The notes under the pieces: generated by a model
What the model was told of the DNA's origin: nothing
Database searches by the model: none
Seen by the model: only the letters and a program-made list of their open reading frames with translations
IMG/VR virus record: IMGVR_UViG_3300044293_000415
Coordinates: 1 to 44,829 of that record
Length of the DNA: 44,829 nucleotides
Source: a virus
Direction: 5' to 3' (one strand)
Translations under genes and position numbers: made by a program
In this document: positions 6,938 to 15,082 of the stretch, in pieces
How positions within the stretch are numbered: the first letter of the stretch is position 1
Layout: each line of letters starts with the position of its first letter

Positions 6938-9697
6938 ATGCCTCGATTTGCCGTAACCGTGAACGACAACGGCACGCGCAAGCGTGTTGTTCTAACGGCT
7001 GATTCTCAACCAACCGAGGATCAGGTGCTCGCTGCATTACGCGCCCAATCTGAAACTTCTGCACAAACAGAAACGGCGCAAACGAATCCTGTTCAGCAGG
7101 CGGACTCGCAACTCATGCAAGCGGTAAACAGGTCGGCAGGAATTGCCGATCCGTTGCTCAATTTCGTCAAGCAGTCCCAACAGCCACCAGAAGCCCAGCA
7201 GCCTGTTTCTCAATACGTCAACCCGGCAATCGAGGGTGGGCAGGAAGTCCAGCCTCCCCCCGCTGTCGCTTCTCCAGAAGCCAAACAGCGGCTTGAGCAG
7301 GGGCTGGAAAGCATCCCTCGATATGCTGGCCCTATCGTTGCCGGGCTCGCTTCTGGTGGAATGGGGCCCGTAGCTGCTGCCGGGATAAGTGGGCTCGGTG
7401 CCATCATTGGAGAGACCGTATCACAGGTGCTGGAAAGGGTTGGTGGGTCTCGTCAGGAAATGAGCGGCAGGGAGGTCGTCGCTTCCGGCGTCCAAGGATC
7501 TGTTCCGGTCACCAGAGGAGCCGGAATTCTTCGCGGCATCGGCAATGTCGCCATGCAGACCGGCGGAGGCATGGCCGCTGAAGCCATCAGGACCGAAGGC
7601 GAAAACGTCTTGAGCGGCGGCGTCATTCCAGGGGCTATTTCTGCCGTTACAGAAAGTGCTGGAGGAGTTGCAAGGGGATTGGGTGCCCTTGCCGGTCGCG
7701 CTGCCGAAAGGGCTGTTCCGCTAGAAAAGATCGGAGTGACGCCAACTTTGGGGCAGGTTATGCCGTCAATGGCGGCTTTGGAAACAAGGGTTTCATCGCG
7801 TGCCGGGCAACAAGACCTGCGACGCGCCCTTGAACAGCAGGGGGAAAACATTTCAGCCACCGTTCGATCCCTAACTGGTCTTGAGCCACAAGGCGCGGAC
7901 AAGTTGACCCGGAGACTTCTTGAGGATCTTGGGGCGGAGGAGGCGCAAGCCGTGGCTAACGCTTCCGCCAACCTTTCCAACGCCTCCGCCATCCTCGAAA
8001 AGGTGCGCGGCACTGTTCAGGAACAAACCGCTGCCCGCGCTGTCCAAGACGCCACGCAAGCCTTTGAGCAGTCTATCCAGAACACGCTGTTCAAGGGGGC
8101 CCAACCGGGCGCGTTCCGGATCGTCAAAGCGGGTCGCAAGATCGAGTCCGTTGTTGAAGACGCCAAGAGCGCCTTTAAGGCAAAGGCTGATGACCTGTAC
8201 GCTCCGGTGCAGCCGTTCGAGAACATCGAGGGATTTGACCTTGCGCTCCGAATCGGAACGGGCCCGTCCGTCACGCAGGAGGCGGCCCGCATCTTGACCG
8301 AATATCCTCAGCTTCGGTCGGGTGGTGTTAATCCGGCATTTGCCAGCTTGGCTTCCGACATTCAGGCATTGCGTGACTCGGCAAACCCGCTTTCGCTCAA
8401 CCAGCTTCGGCAGGTTCGCGAAAAGCTGTACAACTATGCCGACCATGCCGGAGAAGCCTTCGGGACCAAGGCGCAAAGGGACATCCGGGACTTGGCCGGG
8501 AAAATAACCCAAAGCATTGACGGACAGGCTTCGACCGTCTTCGGTGCTGCCGCCAACAACGCCGCGCAAGGCGCAAAGATTGCCAAGCAGCTCAAGGAGG
8601 CTAACAAGTTTTACCGCGAATTCCGCCAGCGGTTTGACGAATACGGTGTCGCGCAGGCGTTTAAGCCTGAAACCCAAAGAACCGGGCAGATGGCTGCGAC
8701 AATGGCTTCCGAGGTCCAACGCCAAGGCATCGAAGCGCCAGCATACGACAACCTTGTTTCTCTGTTGGACGACCTTGGAAAGCGTGGAGCAAAGAATGTT
8801 CCCGCATCCAGTGATGTGGCAACGGCTGTCCGGTCATCGCTGATCGAGCCGTCTGTCAACATCAACACGGGTGACATTGACTTTGTGAAGCTGGCGGAAA
8901 CGCTCAACAATGTTGAGCGCCAATCGCCCGGTGCACTCAAGAAGCTGGGGTTTGGCTCCAAGGATCAGCTCGACAAGTTCGTGGCCTTTACGGCCAAGCT
9001 CAAGGAGAAGCCTGGACCGGAAAAACTTGCCGCCCTTCTGGACCCCAACAATCCAATAGGCATTTCTGTTGCATCTACTGCCATTGCGGATTTGCCGAAC
9101 CTTGCAGATGTCGGATCCCTTGTATCGAAGTTGGAGAAGTTGGCTGCAAGCAACCCGCAGGCCCGTGCTGGGCTTCAATCTCTTCGGGCATCCGAAATTG
9201 AACGCCTGTTGATTGAGACAACCGCATCTGGCGGACGCGGGGCACGTACTGACATTATCGGTGAACTTTCAAAGCCGGAAGTCGCAGACCGTTACCGTAC
9301 CATTCTGGGCGACAACCTGTTCAGACGAATCGTTGACGATTTCCTTCCGGGTTACAAAATGCTTTTGGAATACCGCCAAGCTGCCGGACAGGCTGGCGCT
9401 ACCGTTCGCGGTTCTGCCGAAGAACAGCTTGTTGCTGGAGCGGGCAAAGCCGTCACAAGTGCCGCTTCGGGGCAACCCGCTGCTGGCGCTTTCGGCATTG
9501 TTAAGGATCTCGTCAATCTTGGGATGTACTCGACGGCTGCCAAGCTGCTCGCTCGCGCAGGAGGCTCCACTGGTTACAAGTCCCGTGCTGATTTTATGAA
9601 GACAATCGAAGACGTTTCCAGGCGCATCGGTTCTTCAGGAAACATCACGGCGATCCAGAAATTCGCCGATTCAGGTGAGCTTCCGGAAGAGAAATAG
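6938..9697 (+). CDS. Large internal virion/ejection protein
   Basis: A 919-residue protein, the largest virion candidate. A short N-terminal domain (PRFAVTVNDNGTRKRVVLTA) is followed by a Gln/Pro linker. Next comes an amphipathic Gly/Ala segment near residues 120-165 (GPIVAGLASGGMGPVAAAG), then about 650 residues of Ala/Glu/Gln helices. There is no lytic transglycosylase motif (no clear E-S-x-x-x catalytic block), unlike T7 gp16. Last gene of the plus-strand module; it ends 7 bp before a convergent minus-strand gene with no visible terminator between them. It is most likely a DNA-ejection protein. A tape-measure protein is less likely given the lack of tail-tube genes. Confidence 0.5.
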   Translation: MPRFAVTVNDNGTRKRVVLTADSQPTEDQVLAALRAQSETSAQTETAQTNPVQQADSQLMQAVNRSAGIADPLLNFVKQSQQPPEAQQPVSQYVNPAIEGGQEVQPPPAVASPEAKQRLEQGLESIPRYAGPIVAGLASGGMGPVAAAGISGLGAIIGETVSQVLERVGGSRQEMSGREVVASGVQGSVPVTRGAGILRGIGNVAMQTGGGMAAEAIRTEGENVLSGGVIPGAISAVTESAGGVARGLGALAGRAAERAVPLEKIGVTPTLGQVMPSMAALETRVSSRAGQQDLRRALEQQGENISATVRSLTGLEPQGADKLTRRLLEDLGAEEAQAVANASANLSNASAILEKVRGTVQEQTAARAVQDATQAFEQSIQNTLFKGAQPGAFRIVKAGRKIESVVEDAKSAFKAKADDLYAPVQPFENIEGFDLALRIGTGPSVTQEAARILTEYPQLRSGGVNPAFASLASDIQALRDSANPLSLNQLRQVREKLYNYADHAGEAFGTKAQRDIRDLAGKITQSIDGQASTVFGAAANNAAQGAKIAKQLKEANKFYREFRQRFDEYGVAQAFKPETQRTGQMAATMASEVQRQGIEAPAYDNLVSLLDDLGKRGAKNVPASSDVATAVRSSLIEPSVNINTGDIDFVKLAETLNNVERQSPGALKKLGFGSKDQLDKFVAFTAKLKEKPGPEKLAALLDPNNPIGISVASTAIADLPNLADVGSLVSKLEKLAASNPQARAGLQSLRASEIERLLIETTASGGRGARTDIIGELSKPEVADRYRTILGDNLFRRIVDDFLPGYKMLLEYRQAAGQAGATVRGSAEEQLVAGAGKAVTSAASGQPAAGAFGIVKDLVNLGMYSTAAKLLARAGGSTGYKSRADFMKTIEDVSRRIGSSGNITAIQKFADSGELPEEK

Positions 9698-9704
9698 TCG
9701 CACG

Positions 9705-11516
9705 TCACTTCCGCTTCCCCTTCGTATCCACCTTGAACTTTGGGGTCTCAGCGTAATCCCACGTTAGAGAATTTGTGCCGTGTTGCAGGCAGATTTGGCC
9801 GACTGAATTCCCGTTTGCGTCCTGCATTCCGGAGCGTTTTCCGCGCTTTGTAAGGCCCAACAAAAACTTGCGCGGCGTGAACATGCCGATCTCCTTCAAC
9901 ACACACACCTCCCGGGCCCAATTCGTCAGTTCGGACGACCCCATGCCAGAGTAGGCCATGTCTGCGATGGATTCAGGTTGTGAATCCTTGCCCTTGGGTT
10001 TCGGAAAGTGATGCGCCACGACAAGGATCGCGCCCGTCTCAAGCAGGATTGGCTGGAGCATGTTCCGCAGGAACTTCGACGCCACCTCCTGCTTCGATAT
10101 GTCCCCGCCAATGTACGACAACAACGGATCAACATAAACGACATCCGCCTGTGTTTTCTTTATCAGCTTCCGAAGCATCACCGTGAAAGCCTCACCCGTC
10201 TTCACCGTTTCCCTGAAAAATTCAATCCCGGACGTTTTTGCTGCGTGTATCACGTCCCCTCCGGGGCGGTTCCCGAACGCTGTCCGGACGGCCCCGGTGT
10301 ACTGGTCATAAAGATCAGCGATGTCGTTCTCGGCCTGCACAAAGATGATCTTCAATCTCCGCTTAGGGGAGATCCCGTACCAAGGGATCCCAAACGCCCA
10401 CTTCATCGCTTGATCCAACAGCATGGTGCTTTTACCTACGCCAGACTGGCCAACGAACAGCAGACTTGAGCCGCGTCGTAACCATCGGTCACCAATCAGG
10501 TTGTCCGGATCATTCTCCGGATCGTAAGCAAGGATCTGCGCTGGGCCGATTGATTTGGGGAGATCAATCGTTTCAAGGTGGTCGATGAATTCATCCCACG
10601 TTCCACACCCTTGGTTGACTGCAACGAGTCGCTGTTGCTTCCCATCACGCATCACACCCGGAAGCCGCGAGAACCTGGAGGCGTTCTTGTTCTTGGGATC
10701 AACCCCCAAGTGCTCGATATGCTTGTAGATGACATCCCGGCGCTGCTGCCACTCCTCGCGGCTGGAGGCGTTGACCCTAACCCAGCCGTGGAGGCTCTTC
10801 CCCCCAGAGTCAATGACCACACTCAGCGGAAGCCTCGAATCCTTCAGGATGGCCCATTGTTCCTCCTTCGTCCTTTCATCCATTTCGATCAGGACGTGGC
10901 GAAAGATGGACACGCCAGAATCGGTTCCGCTTGTGTCCGAACACGGATTGATTCTGACGTAGGCACCACGAAACCCTTCCGACAGAAATAGCGGGTTGGT
11001 CTTGCCAGAGAAGTGCTTTTCAAGCCACTCGTCCCGCTTCAGATAAATGCCGCCGTTGGCGGGACCACTTCGGCCGTCATCGGCCTTAAACATCTCCGTA
11101 CAGATGCACACCAGCTCGTCCGGCTCAAAGCAGTGACGCAGGAACTTTTCGGCCATGTTCTCGAAGGAGTCCTCCTCTGGCGGGAGGCATTCTGAACGGC
11201 AAACGATGAACTTGCCGATCGGCGAAACAGGTGTCAGTGCGCTGTGTCCACCAACCTTGAGCCAACCGCGAGGGTTGGAGTGTGGTTTTGTTGCGGCTTC
11301 GCGCACCTTGTGCAGCAGCTCGCGCTGCGACCAAGGTGGTTTACAGGCGCGATTCCATTCTTCCAGAAGGGCCAGCGCGTCCTGTTCCGACAACTCAAAC
11401 CCGTGCACCAGCCCGGTTGAAGCGACAAACGCTTGAGAGTGACCGTTCTGGCCGGATATGGACGGGGGAACCTTTGCGAGCCAGCGTCTGGCGCGCTCTT
11501 TCGTGTCGATTTGCAT
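9705..11516 (-). CDS. Bifunctional primase-helicase (AEP-like primase + RepA-like ATPase)
   Basis: A 603-residue replication protein. Residues about 20-85 resemble a PriCT-type helical domain (ALLEEWNRACKPPWS). Residues 150-310 look like an archaeo-eukaryotic primase fold with an acidic pair E211-x-D213, SGGKSLHGW at 237-245 and NKNASRFSRLPG at 276-287. Residues 345-560 are a RecA-fold helicase with Walker A GQSGVGKS (356-363), Walker B DVVYVDPLL (458-466) and VVAHH (499-503), as in RepA/AAA_25 helicases. It would prime and unwind phage DNA. No DNA polymerase is present, so a host polymerase would extend. It is the last gene of the long minus-strand block. Confidence 0.8.
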   Translation of the reverse strand: MQIDTKERARRWLAKVPPSISGQNGHSQAFVASTGLVHGFELSEQDALALLEEWNRACKPPWSQRELLHKVREAATKPHSNPRGWLKVGGHSALTPVSPIGKFIVCRSECLPPEEDSFENMAEKFLRHCFEPDELVCICTEMFKADDGRSGPANGGIYLKRDEWLEKHFSGKTNPLFLSEGFRGAYVRINPCSDTSGTDSGVSIFRHVLIEMDERTKEEQWAILKDSRLPLSVVIDSGGKSLHGWVRVNASSREEWQQRRDVIYKHIEHLGVDPKNKNASRFSRLPGVMRDGKQQRLVAVNQGCGTWDEFIDHLETIDLPKSIGPAQILAYDPENDPDNLIGDRWLRRGSSLLFVGQSGVGKSTMLLDQAMKWAFGIPWYGISPKRRLKIIFVQAENDIADLYDQYTGAVRTAFGNRPGGDVIHAAKTSGIEFFRETVKTGEAFTVMLRKLIKKTQADVVYVDPLLSYIGGDISKQEVASKFLRNMLQPILLETGAILVVAHHFPKPKGKDSQPESIADMAYSGMGSSELTNWAREVCVLKEIGMFTPRKFLLGLTKRGKRSGMQDANGNSVGQICLQHGTNSLTWDYAETPKFKVDTKGKRK

Positions 11517-11522
11517 TTGTGC

Positions 11523-11768
11523 TCATTCCATTTCGGACGGTCCTTCGGACAGCCCTAATGCTTCACGGGCTATTTCCCCGGATCGGAGAACATCCGTTGA
11601 AGCGATGATTTGAAGTGCCTTTTCGTATTTGTCCTGTTTCTTGAAAATGAGTTCAAGTTCCAGAGGGGTCAACATGGCCTTGCTCCAGAACTTGACATGA
11701 AGCGTGTGCTTCCGGAAGGCGTCAAAAAGGGTTTTCTGCGCCCTGATTTGTTCAGCCCTTGTCGCCAT
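11523..11768 (-). CDS. Hypothetical small helical protein
   Basis: An 81-residue charged protein (MATRAEQIRAQKTLFDAF...) with two predicted helices and no cysteines. It overlaps the upstream gene by 17 bp and ends 6 bp before the primase-helicase start, so it belongs to the replication operon. No motif is recognised. A helicase-loader or accessory role is possible from position only. Confidence 0.55.
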   Translation of the reverse strand: MATRAEQIRAQKTLFDAFRKHTLHVKFWSKAMLTPLELELIFKKQDKYEKALQIIASTDVLRSGEIAREALGLSEGPSEME

Positions 11769-11943
11769 CGGTCACGGGCTCAAAAATGCGATGGAATTCC
11801 CCCTTGGGGCGCGTGCACACCTCGCCATTGCGGACATCCATGTACACGATTCCATCCCATTTGGTTTGCGCGATCCGAATGATGGCGTTGTCGCTTATGA
11901 TCTCCACCACCACGGAACGCTTCTCTCGATTACGATAGCGCAT
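11752..11943 (-). CDS. Hypothetical small protein
   Basis: A 63-residue protein, basic at the N-terminus (MRYRNREKRS) and then beta-rich (VVVEIISDNAIIRI, WDGIVYMDV). It overlaps both neighbours by 14-17 bp, as do most genes in this operon. No known family is recognised. The overlap pattern and balanced composition support a real gene. Confidence 0.5.
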   Translation of the reverse strand: MRYRNREKRSVVVEIISDNAIIRIAQTKWDGIVYMDVRNGEVCTRPKGEFHRIFEPVTDGDKG

Positions 11944-12103
11944 TGGTATCCGGTTGCGGCTTCTTCTGATACCACGCTAGCGGCTCTTTCTTGGGAGGCT
12001 TGATCCATCCCATGTCAATTCCGTACTTCACCAACTTGGGCGCGGCGTCGAGAATCGCCTGTCGTTCTTCAGGCGTAATAGGTTGCGGTGGTAGTGCTCT
12101 CAT
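11930..12103 (-). CDS. Hypothetical small protein
   Basis: A 57-residue protein starting MRALPPQPITPEERQAIL. The ATG at 12103 overlaps the upstream stop as ATGA and follows a strong GAGGAGG ribosome-binding site, so I prefer it to the longer reading from 12136. It has a Pro-rich ends and a central helix, and contains the segment GIDMGWIKPPKKE. No function is recognised. Confidence 0.55.
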   Translation of the reverse strand: MRALPPQPITPEERQAILDAAPKLVKYGIDMGWIKPPKKEPLAWYQKKPQPDTNALS

Positions 12104-12738
12104 TTCAAAACCTCCTCCAAGTTCGGCTTCTTCCAAGAAGGGCTTTTCCGCACCTTCCCGTTGGCGTCCTTGACCACGTAGCCGTCACCGTAGGTCAACT
12201 CCCTCGTCCAATCCGCTGGCGCAGAGGCAATCTCGTCCGGGGTCCAAAACTTTGACATGTTGCTCCGGTGCACCTCCTCGAAACATGCGTCCAGCTTGGT
12301 GGCGTCAACGCCCATCTTCTCGCCCCACGAATACACGGCGTCGATGATTTCCGACAGCCAGTAAGCGATCCCGTCCACGGTGAACGAGACGGCAGCGCCC
12401 ATGCAGCATTGCGCCAGCCACTTGAAATGCTTCTCGTCGTCCACGTCTGACGGCAGGGTGTCGGCTTCGTTTTCGCTCACCTTGGTCAGCCGGACGCCAA
12501 CCGTCTCCGCCCATCCGTAGGTGGTGTAGAGCAGGTCGCACAGCCCATCCACGCGCTCCACCAGATCGGTGGCTGCCATGATCTCGAAAAGCTCTTCAAG
12601 GTTCAGCGAAAGCCGAAATCCCTGCTGCTTGATGCCGGGCATTTTGGGCCGGTCGTTCACCTCCTGCCCAAAGCCCAGCATGAACTCCCGGACCATGTCT
12701 TGTTTTGTTCTTATTTGCGTATGCGGTTTGTTTTCCAT
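12100..12738 (-). CDS. MazG/PRA-PH-like NTP pyrophosphatase
   Basis: A 212-residue all-alpha protein. It shows MVREFMLGFGQ and then LNLEELFEIM with E48-E49-x-x-E52 and D64/D68 in VDGLCDLLYTTYG. A second similar segment (VDGIAYWLSEIIDAVYSWG) ends in the tell-tale FEEVHRSNMSKF. This matches phage phosphoribosyl-ATP-pyrophosphohydrolase/MazG-type enzymes, in which acidic residues bind Mg for (d)NTP hydrolysis to the monophosphate. The likely role is nucleotide-pool or alarmone control during replication. A good AAGGAG site precedes the ATG. Its 5' end lies 36 bp from a divergent plus-strand gene. Confidence 0.75.
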   Translation of the reverse strand: MENKPHTQIRTKQDMVREFMLGFGQEVNDRPKMPGIKQQGFRLSLNLEELFEIMAATDLVERVDGLCDLLYTTYGWAETVGVRLTKVSENEADTLPSDVDDEKHFKWLAQCCMGAAVSFTVDGIAYWLSEIIDAVYSWGEKMGVDATKLDACFEEVHRSNMSKFWTPDEIASAPADWTRELTYGDGYVVKDANGKVRKSPSWKKPNLEEVLK

Positions 12739-12774
12739 TTGCTTGTTCTCCTTTTGGTTTTTCCACTAAGACCC

Positions 12775-13026
12775 ATGAACCTGCCACGGGTCAAAATCGT
12801 CGAGCGAAAGCTGGGTCGCGAACGCTGTGTGGGTCAAGCTGTGCACGGCATCAACCTCGTCGAAATCGACCCGCGCCAGTCAGAATACGAACGCCTAGAC
12901 ACCCTCGTCCACGAACTTTTCCACATTTCTTTTCCTCACGCCACCGAGGAGGAGGTCATCGTCATTTCCCGCTGGTTTTCGCGCATCCTTTGGCGGCAAC
13001 ACTATCGTCGTCTTCATTCTCCTTGA
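12775..13026 (+). CDS. HELxH metallopeptidase-like protein
   Basis: An 83-residue protein on the plus strand inside the minus-strand operon. It begins VKIVERKLGRERCVGQ, has an IDPRQ strand, and carries VHELFHISFP, a zincin-type HExxH-like HELFH motif. It ends LWRQHYRRL. This three-part pattern (strand, HExxH helix, WRxxYRR tail) recurs in small SprT/zincin-like phage proteins. Whether it cleaves peptides is unknown, since it is little more than the metal-binding core. No clear ribosome-binding site precedes the ATG. Its 3' 65 bp overlap a convergent minus-strand gene. Confidence 0.65.
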   Translation: MNLPRVKIVERKLGRERCVGQAVHGINLVEIDPRQSEYERLDTLVHELFHISFPHATEEEVIVISRWFSRILWRQHYRRLHSP

Positions 13027-13237
13027 AGTGGGGCACTACCTGTTTCCCGCCCTCTGGTCGATACATCCCGGTCTGCATCAAGCCGTTCTTCACGCCAGTG
13101 TTCAGGTAGGTTCTGGCCGTCCGGTTTGCCACGCCCCATTTCCGCGCCCATTCCTCCGTTGTGTACCACCCCTCCGGAGGTGGGTTTTTGACGACGGTTA
13201 AGTCGCGCAGCAGCATCAAAAGTTCGGAAGTCTCCAT
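12962..13237 (-). CDS. Winged-helix/HTH small protein
   Basis: A 91-residue protein. I chose the ATG at 13237 because AAGGAG lies 7 bp upstream; an in-frame upstream extension is shadow. METSELLMLLRDL is followed by PPEGWYTTEEWARKWGVANRTARTYL, a helix-turn-helix with a TARTYL recognition helix, and a beta-wing like GLMQTGMYRPEGGKQVVPHF. It resembles phage HTH DNA-binding or accessory replication proteins. The start overlaps the phosphoesterase stop by 22 bp, and the 3' end overlaps the convergent metallopeptidase-like gene. Confidence 0.6.
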   Translation of the reverse strand: METSELLMLLRDLTVVKNPPPEGWYTTEEWARKWGVANRTARTYLNTGVKNGLMQTGMYRPEGGKQVVPHFKENEDDDSVAAKGCAKTSGK

Positions 13238-13965
13238 TCGTTTTCTCCTTGTTTCCATTGGTGTACCAAAAGTTCCGAGGAATCGTCGTCGTACCAGCCG
13301 AAGACTACGCCGTGGCTCCACGCCAGCGTGGATCGCCTTTTCTTTGCGTACTCCATCGCAGGCACATTCGCCAGTGTCCCCGGCGACAGGCAAATCGAGT
13401 GATCACTTGTCCTGGCAGTGGCCATCCCGGCCCGGTGTGCGTGGGCTATCACACAATTTCCAAACGTCTCGGCGGAGTCCCGGATGAAGTTCTCTCCGTA
13501 CAAGACGCCGTGCCCCCACTTGAACCCGCCCAGCCGATACCAGGAATGATCATGGACGTCGTTGTGTGCAATGAACGTGTGGCAATGTTCCTTTATGGGT
13601 GCCATCATCCGGTCCCAAAGCATCTGCGCGTAACCCCTGATCACGGCGTTGTGGTGGTGCCGCAGACGCTCTGCGCGTTCGTCGTGATTTCCCATGCAGA
13701 ACACCGTTGGTCGCAACTGGTGTAGAAAGTCGATTCCCTCGTCGATGTCCTTTTCGTAATCGTCCACTGAATCGGGATCCTTCTCATTCCCGATGGACCC
13801 CGTCCGCAGGCTCGCAAGATCGTATGCATCTCCAAGGTGAATGACTTCGTCCGGTTTGAACTGATCCCGGAAAAGCAGCGCAGCCGCCAAAGCGTCCTTG
13901 TTGGCCCGATTGCCGTGCGAGCAACCAACAGCCATCACCCTTTTCCTTGTGGATATCACATTCAC
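13216..13965 (-). CDS. Calcineurin-like metallophosphoesterase
   Basis: A 249-residue protein with the family's dimetal motifs in order: CSHGN (15-19, a variant of D-x-H-G), GDAYD (46-50), GNHDE (92-96), a central H-N-D around 134-136, GHG (151-153) and AHAH (174-177). Such enzymes hydrolyse phosphomonoesters or diesters, and phage members include nucleases and phosphatases. The first Asp is replaced by Cys, which may be a subfamily trait or reduce activity. Start is supported by AAGGAAAAC upstream. The substrate is unknown. Confidence 0.8.
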   Translation of the reverse strand: MNVISTRKRVMAVGCSHGNRANKDALAAALLFRDQFKPDEVIHLGDAYDLASLRTGSIGNEKDPDSVDDYEKDIDEGIDFLHQLRPTVFCMGNHDERAERLRHHHNAVIRGYAQMLWDRMMAPIKEHCHTFIAHNDVHDHSWYRLGGFKWGHGVLYGENFIRDSAETFGNCVIAHAHRAGMATARTSDHSICLSPGTLANVPAMEYAKKRRSTLAWSHGVVFGWYDDDSSELLVHQWKQGENEWRLPNF

Positions 13966-13975
13966 ACTGTTTTCC

Positions 13976-14095
13976 TTACATGGGTTCGCTCTCCTCCTGC
14001 AAATCTTCTTCTTTTTCGGGAATCAGGTCAGGCCGACACGTTTCACAGTCTTCCGCACCGCAAAACCCATCTGAACACGCAAAACGACGTTTCAT
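13976..14095 (-). CDS. Cys-rich microprotein (39 aa)
   Basis: A 39-codon frame reading MKRRFACSDGFCGAEDCETC then an acidic tail rich in E. The ATG overlaps the upstream TGA (ATGA). Four cysteines in C-x4-C-x4-C-x2-C spacing look like a tiny metal-binding knuckle. The CSDGFCGAxDCxTC style is one I associate with other phage genomes. It fills what would otherwise be a 126-bp gap in a gap-free operon. Function is unknown. Confidence 0.6.
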   Translation of the reverse strand: MKRRFACSDGFCGAEDCETCRPDLIPEKEEDLQEESEPM

Positions 14096-14292
14096 TCCTT
14101 GGACCCAATTCGTTGTTTCAGCATCTCAATCTCGATGTACTGCGCTTTCGTCAGGCGAACCAATGCCTCGATCCTGTCCGCAGCGTCAACCAGCAGGTGT
14201 TCCAAAAGCCCGTCTTCAGTCTCAATCCTTTCAGACATCGCACGTAACGCGCCCGCAATGGCTTCCGTTGGAACGACAATGTCCTCTTCCAT
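14092..14292 (-). CDS. Hypothetical small coiled-coil protein
   Basis: A 66-residue acidic helical protein (MEEDIVVPTEAIAGALRAMS...). The ATG at 14292 shares its A with the TAA of the resolvase gene (TAATG), which fixes the start; the longer frame upstream is shadow. Heptad-like Leu/Ile spacing in LVRLTKAQYIEIEMLKQRI suggests a coiled coil. No family is recognised. Confidence 0.55.
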   Translation of the reverse strand: MEEDIVVPTEAIAGALRAMSERIETEDGLLEHLLVDAADRIEALVRLTKAQYIEIEMLKQRIGSKE

Positions 14293-14747
14293 TATTTGGT
14301 GGGGTTGTTGATTCCATGCCGAAGAATCAACAGTGCGTCCGCCGTCTTCAGCGTCACGTCCAATTCCGGGTACAGCTCGCAAGCCTTGTTCTTCAGTTTG
14401 CGTTTCCATTCATCCTGTGAATTACATGACTTGCGACCGCCAAGCCCCAGCGGCTCCTGCCATTCTGTTGGTCGAACACGGTTCAGCGCATAGCCAAACG
14501 CCACAGCGAGCCCCTCGCATTGGCCCATGTTCCGGAACAGCACGGCGGTCGTGCTGGATGGGATGTTCTTCCCTGTGAACTTCGGAATCTCTTCAATCCA
14601 AAGTTCTGACCCAGAGCGTTTCGCCCTGTAAAGCAGGTCCGAAATCTCGGTTAGCGTCTCCGGCATCGGATGTAGTTCAATGCCATCGGGGCTCCATATC
14701 GCAACGCCTCCTGAAACACCTGGGTCGATTGCCACGATGGTTTTCAT
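14292..14747 (-). CDS. RuvC-like Holliday junction resolvase
   Basis: A 151-residue protein. The ATG at 14747 overlaps the SSB stop as ATGA. The N-terminus KTIVAIDPGVSGGVAIW carries the first catalytic Asp of the RNase H/RuvC fold (D8). WIEEIP supplies the Glu on strand 4, and the C-terminal KTADALLILRHG gives the final Asp. It probably resolves branched phage DNA before packaging. The neighbours (SSB, SF2 helicase) are consistent with a recombination module. Confidence 0.85.
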   Translation of the reverse strand: MKTIVAIDPGVSGGVAIWSPDGIELHPMPETLTEISDLLYRAKRSGSELWIEEIPKFTGKNIPSSTTAVLFRNMGQCEGLAVAFGYALNRVRPTEWQEPLGLGGRKSCNSQDEWKRKLKNKACELYPELDVTLKTADALLILRHGINNPTK

Positions 14748-15082
14748 TCCGACACCTCGCAGGCGGCCTGAACGGAATCGACAGCAAGGCGCATGGATTG
14801 ACGCATCTCTCCATTGTCGGTCCATCGTTCCAGCTTCAGCTTGCCGATGACCAGAACGGGTGTCCCGTGCCTTACGGCCTCCATGTCCTCGGCAACGCGG
14901 CCCCACGCACACAACTCGAATTCATCGTGTGATTCCTCGTAAAGCCCCGTATCGGGGTTATGCCACCCCCTCGGCACTGAAATCACGCGCCGACAAAGCA
15001 GTGTTCCCGTGCGGGTTTCCTTCATTCGCGGATCGGTCACAAAGGCACCGAACAGCTTCCATTCATTCAATTTCACACTCAT
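14744..15082 (-). CDS. Single-stranded DNA-binding protein (OB fold)
   Basis: A 112-residue protein with OB-fold order: NEWKLFGAFVTDPRM, then RRVISVPRGW, ELCAWGRVAEDMEAVRHGTPVLVIGKL, and LERWTDNGEMRQSMRLAV. The AWGRVAE...V..G..V.V.GKL pattern is diagnostic for bacterial/phage SSB. No acidic C-terminal tip (DDIPF) is present, so it may not recruit host SSB partners. The start overlaps the helicase stop by 4 bp. Confidence 0.85.
   Translation of the reverse strand: MSVKLNEWKLFGAFVTDPRMKETRTGTLLCRRVISVPRGWHNPDTGLYEESHDEFELCAWGRVAEDMEAVRHGTPVLVIGKLKLERWTDNGEMRQSMRLAVDSVQAACEVSE

Noticed and set aside
9698-9704. Terminator between the convergent units near 9700
   Set aside because: Only 7 bp lie between the two stop codons and no stem with a T-run is visible.
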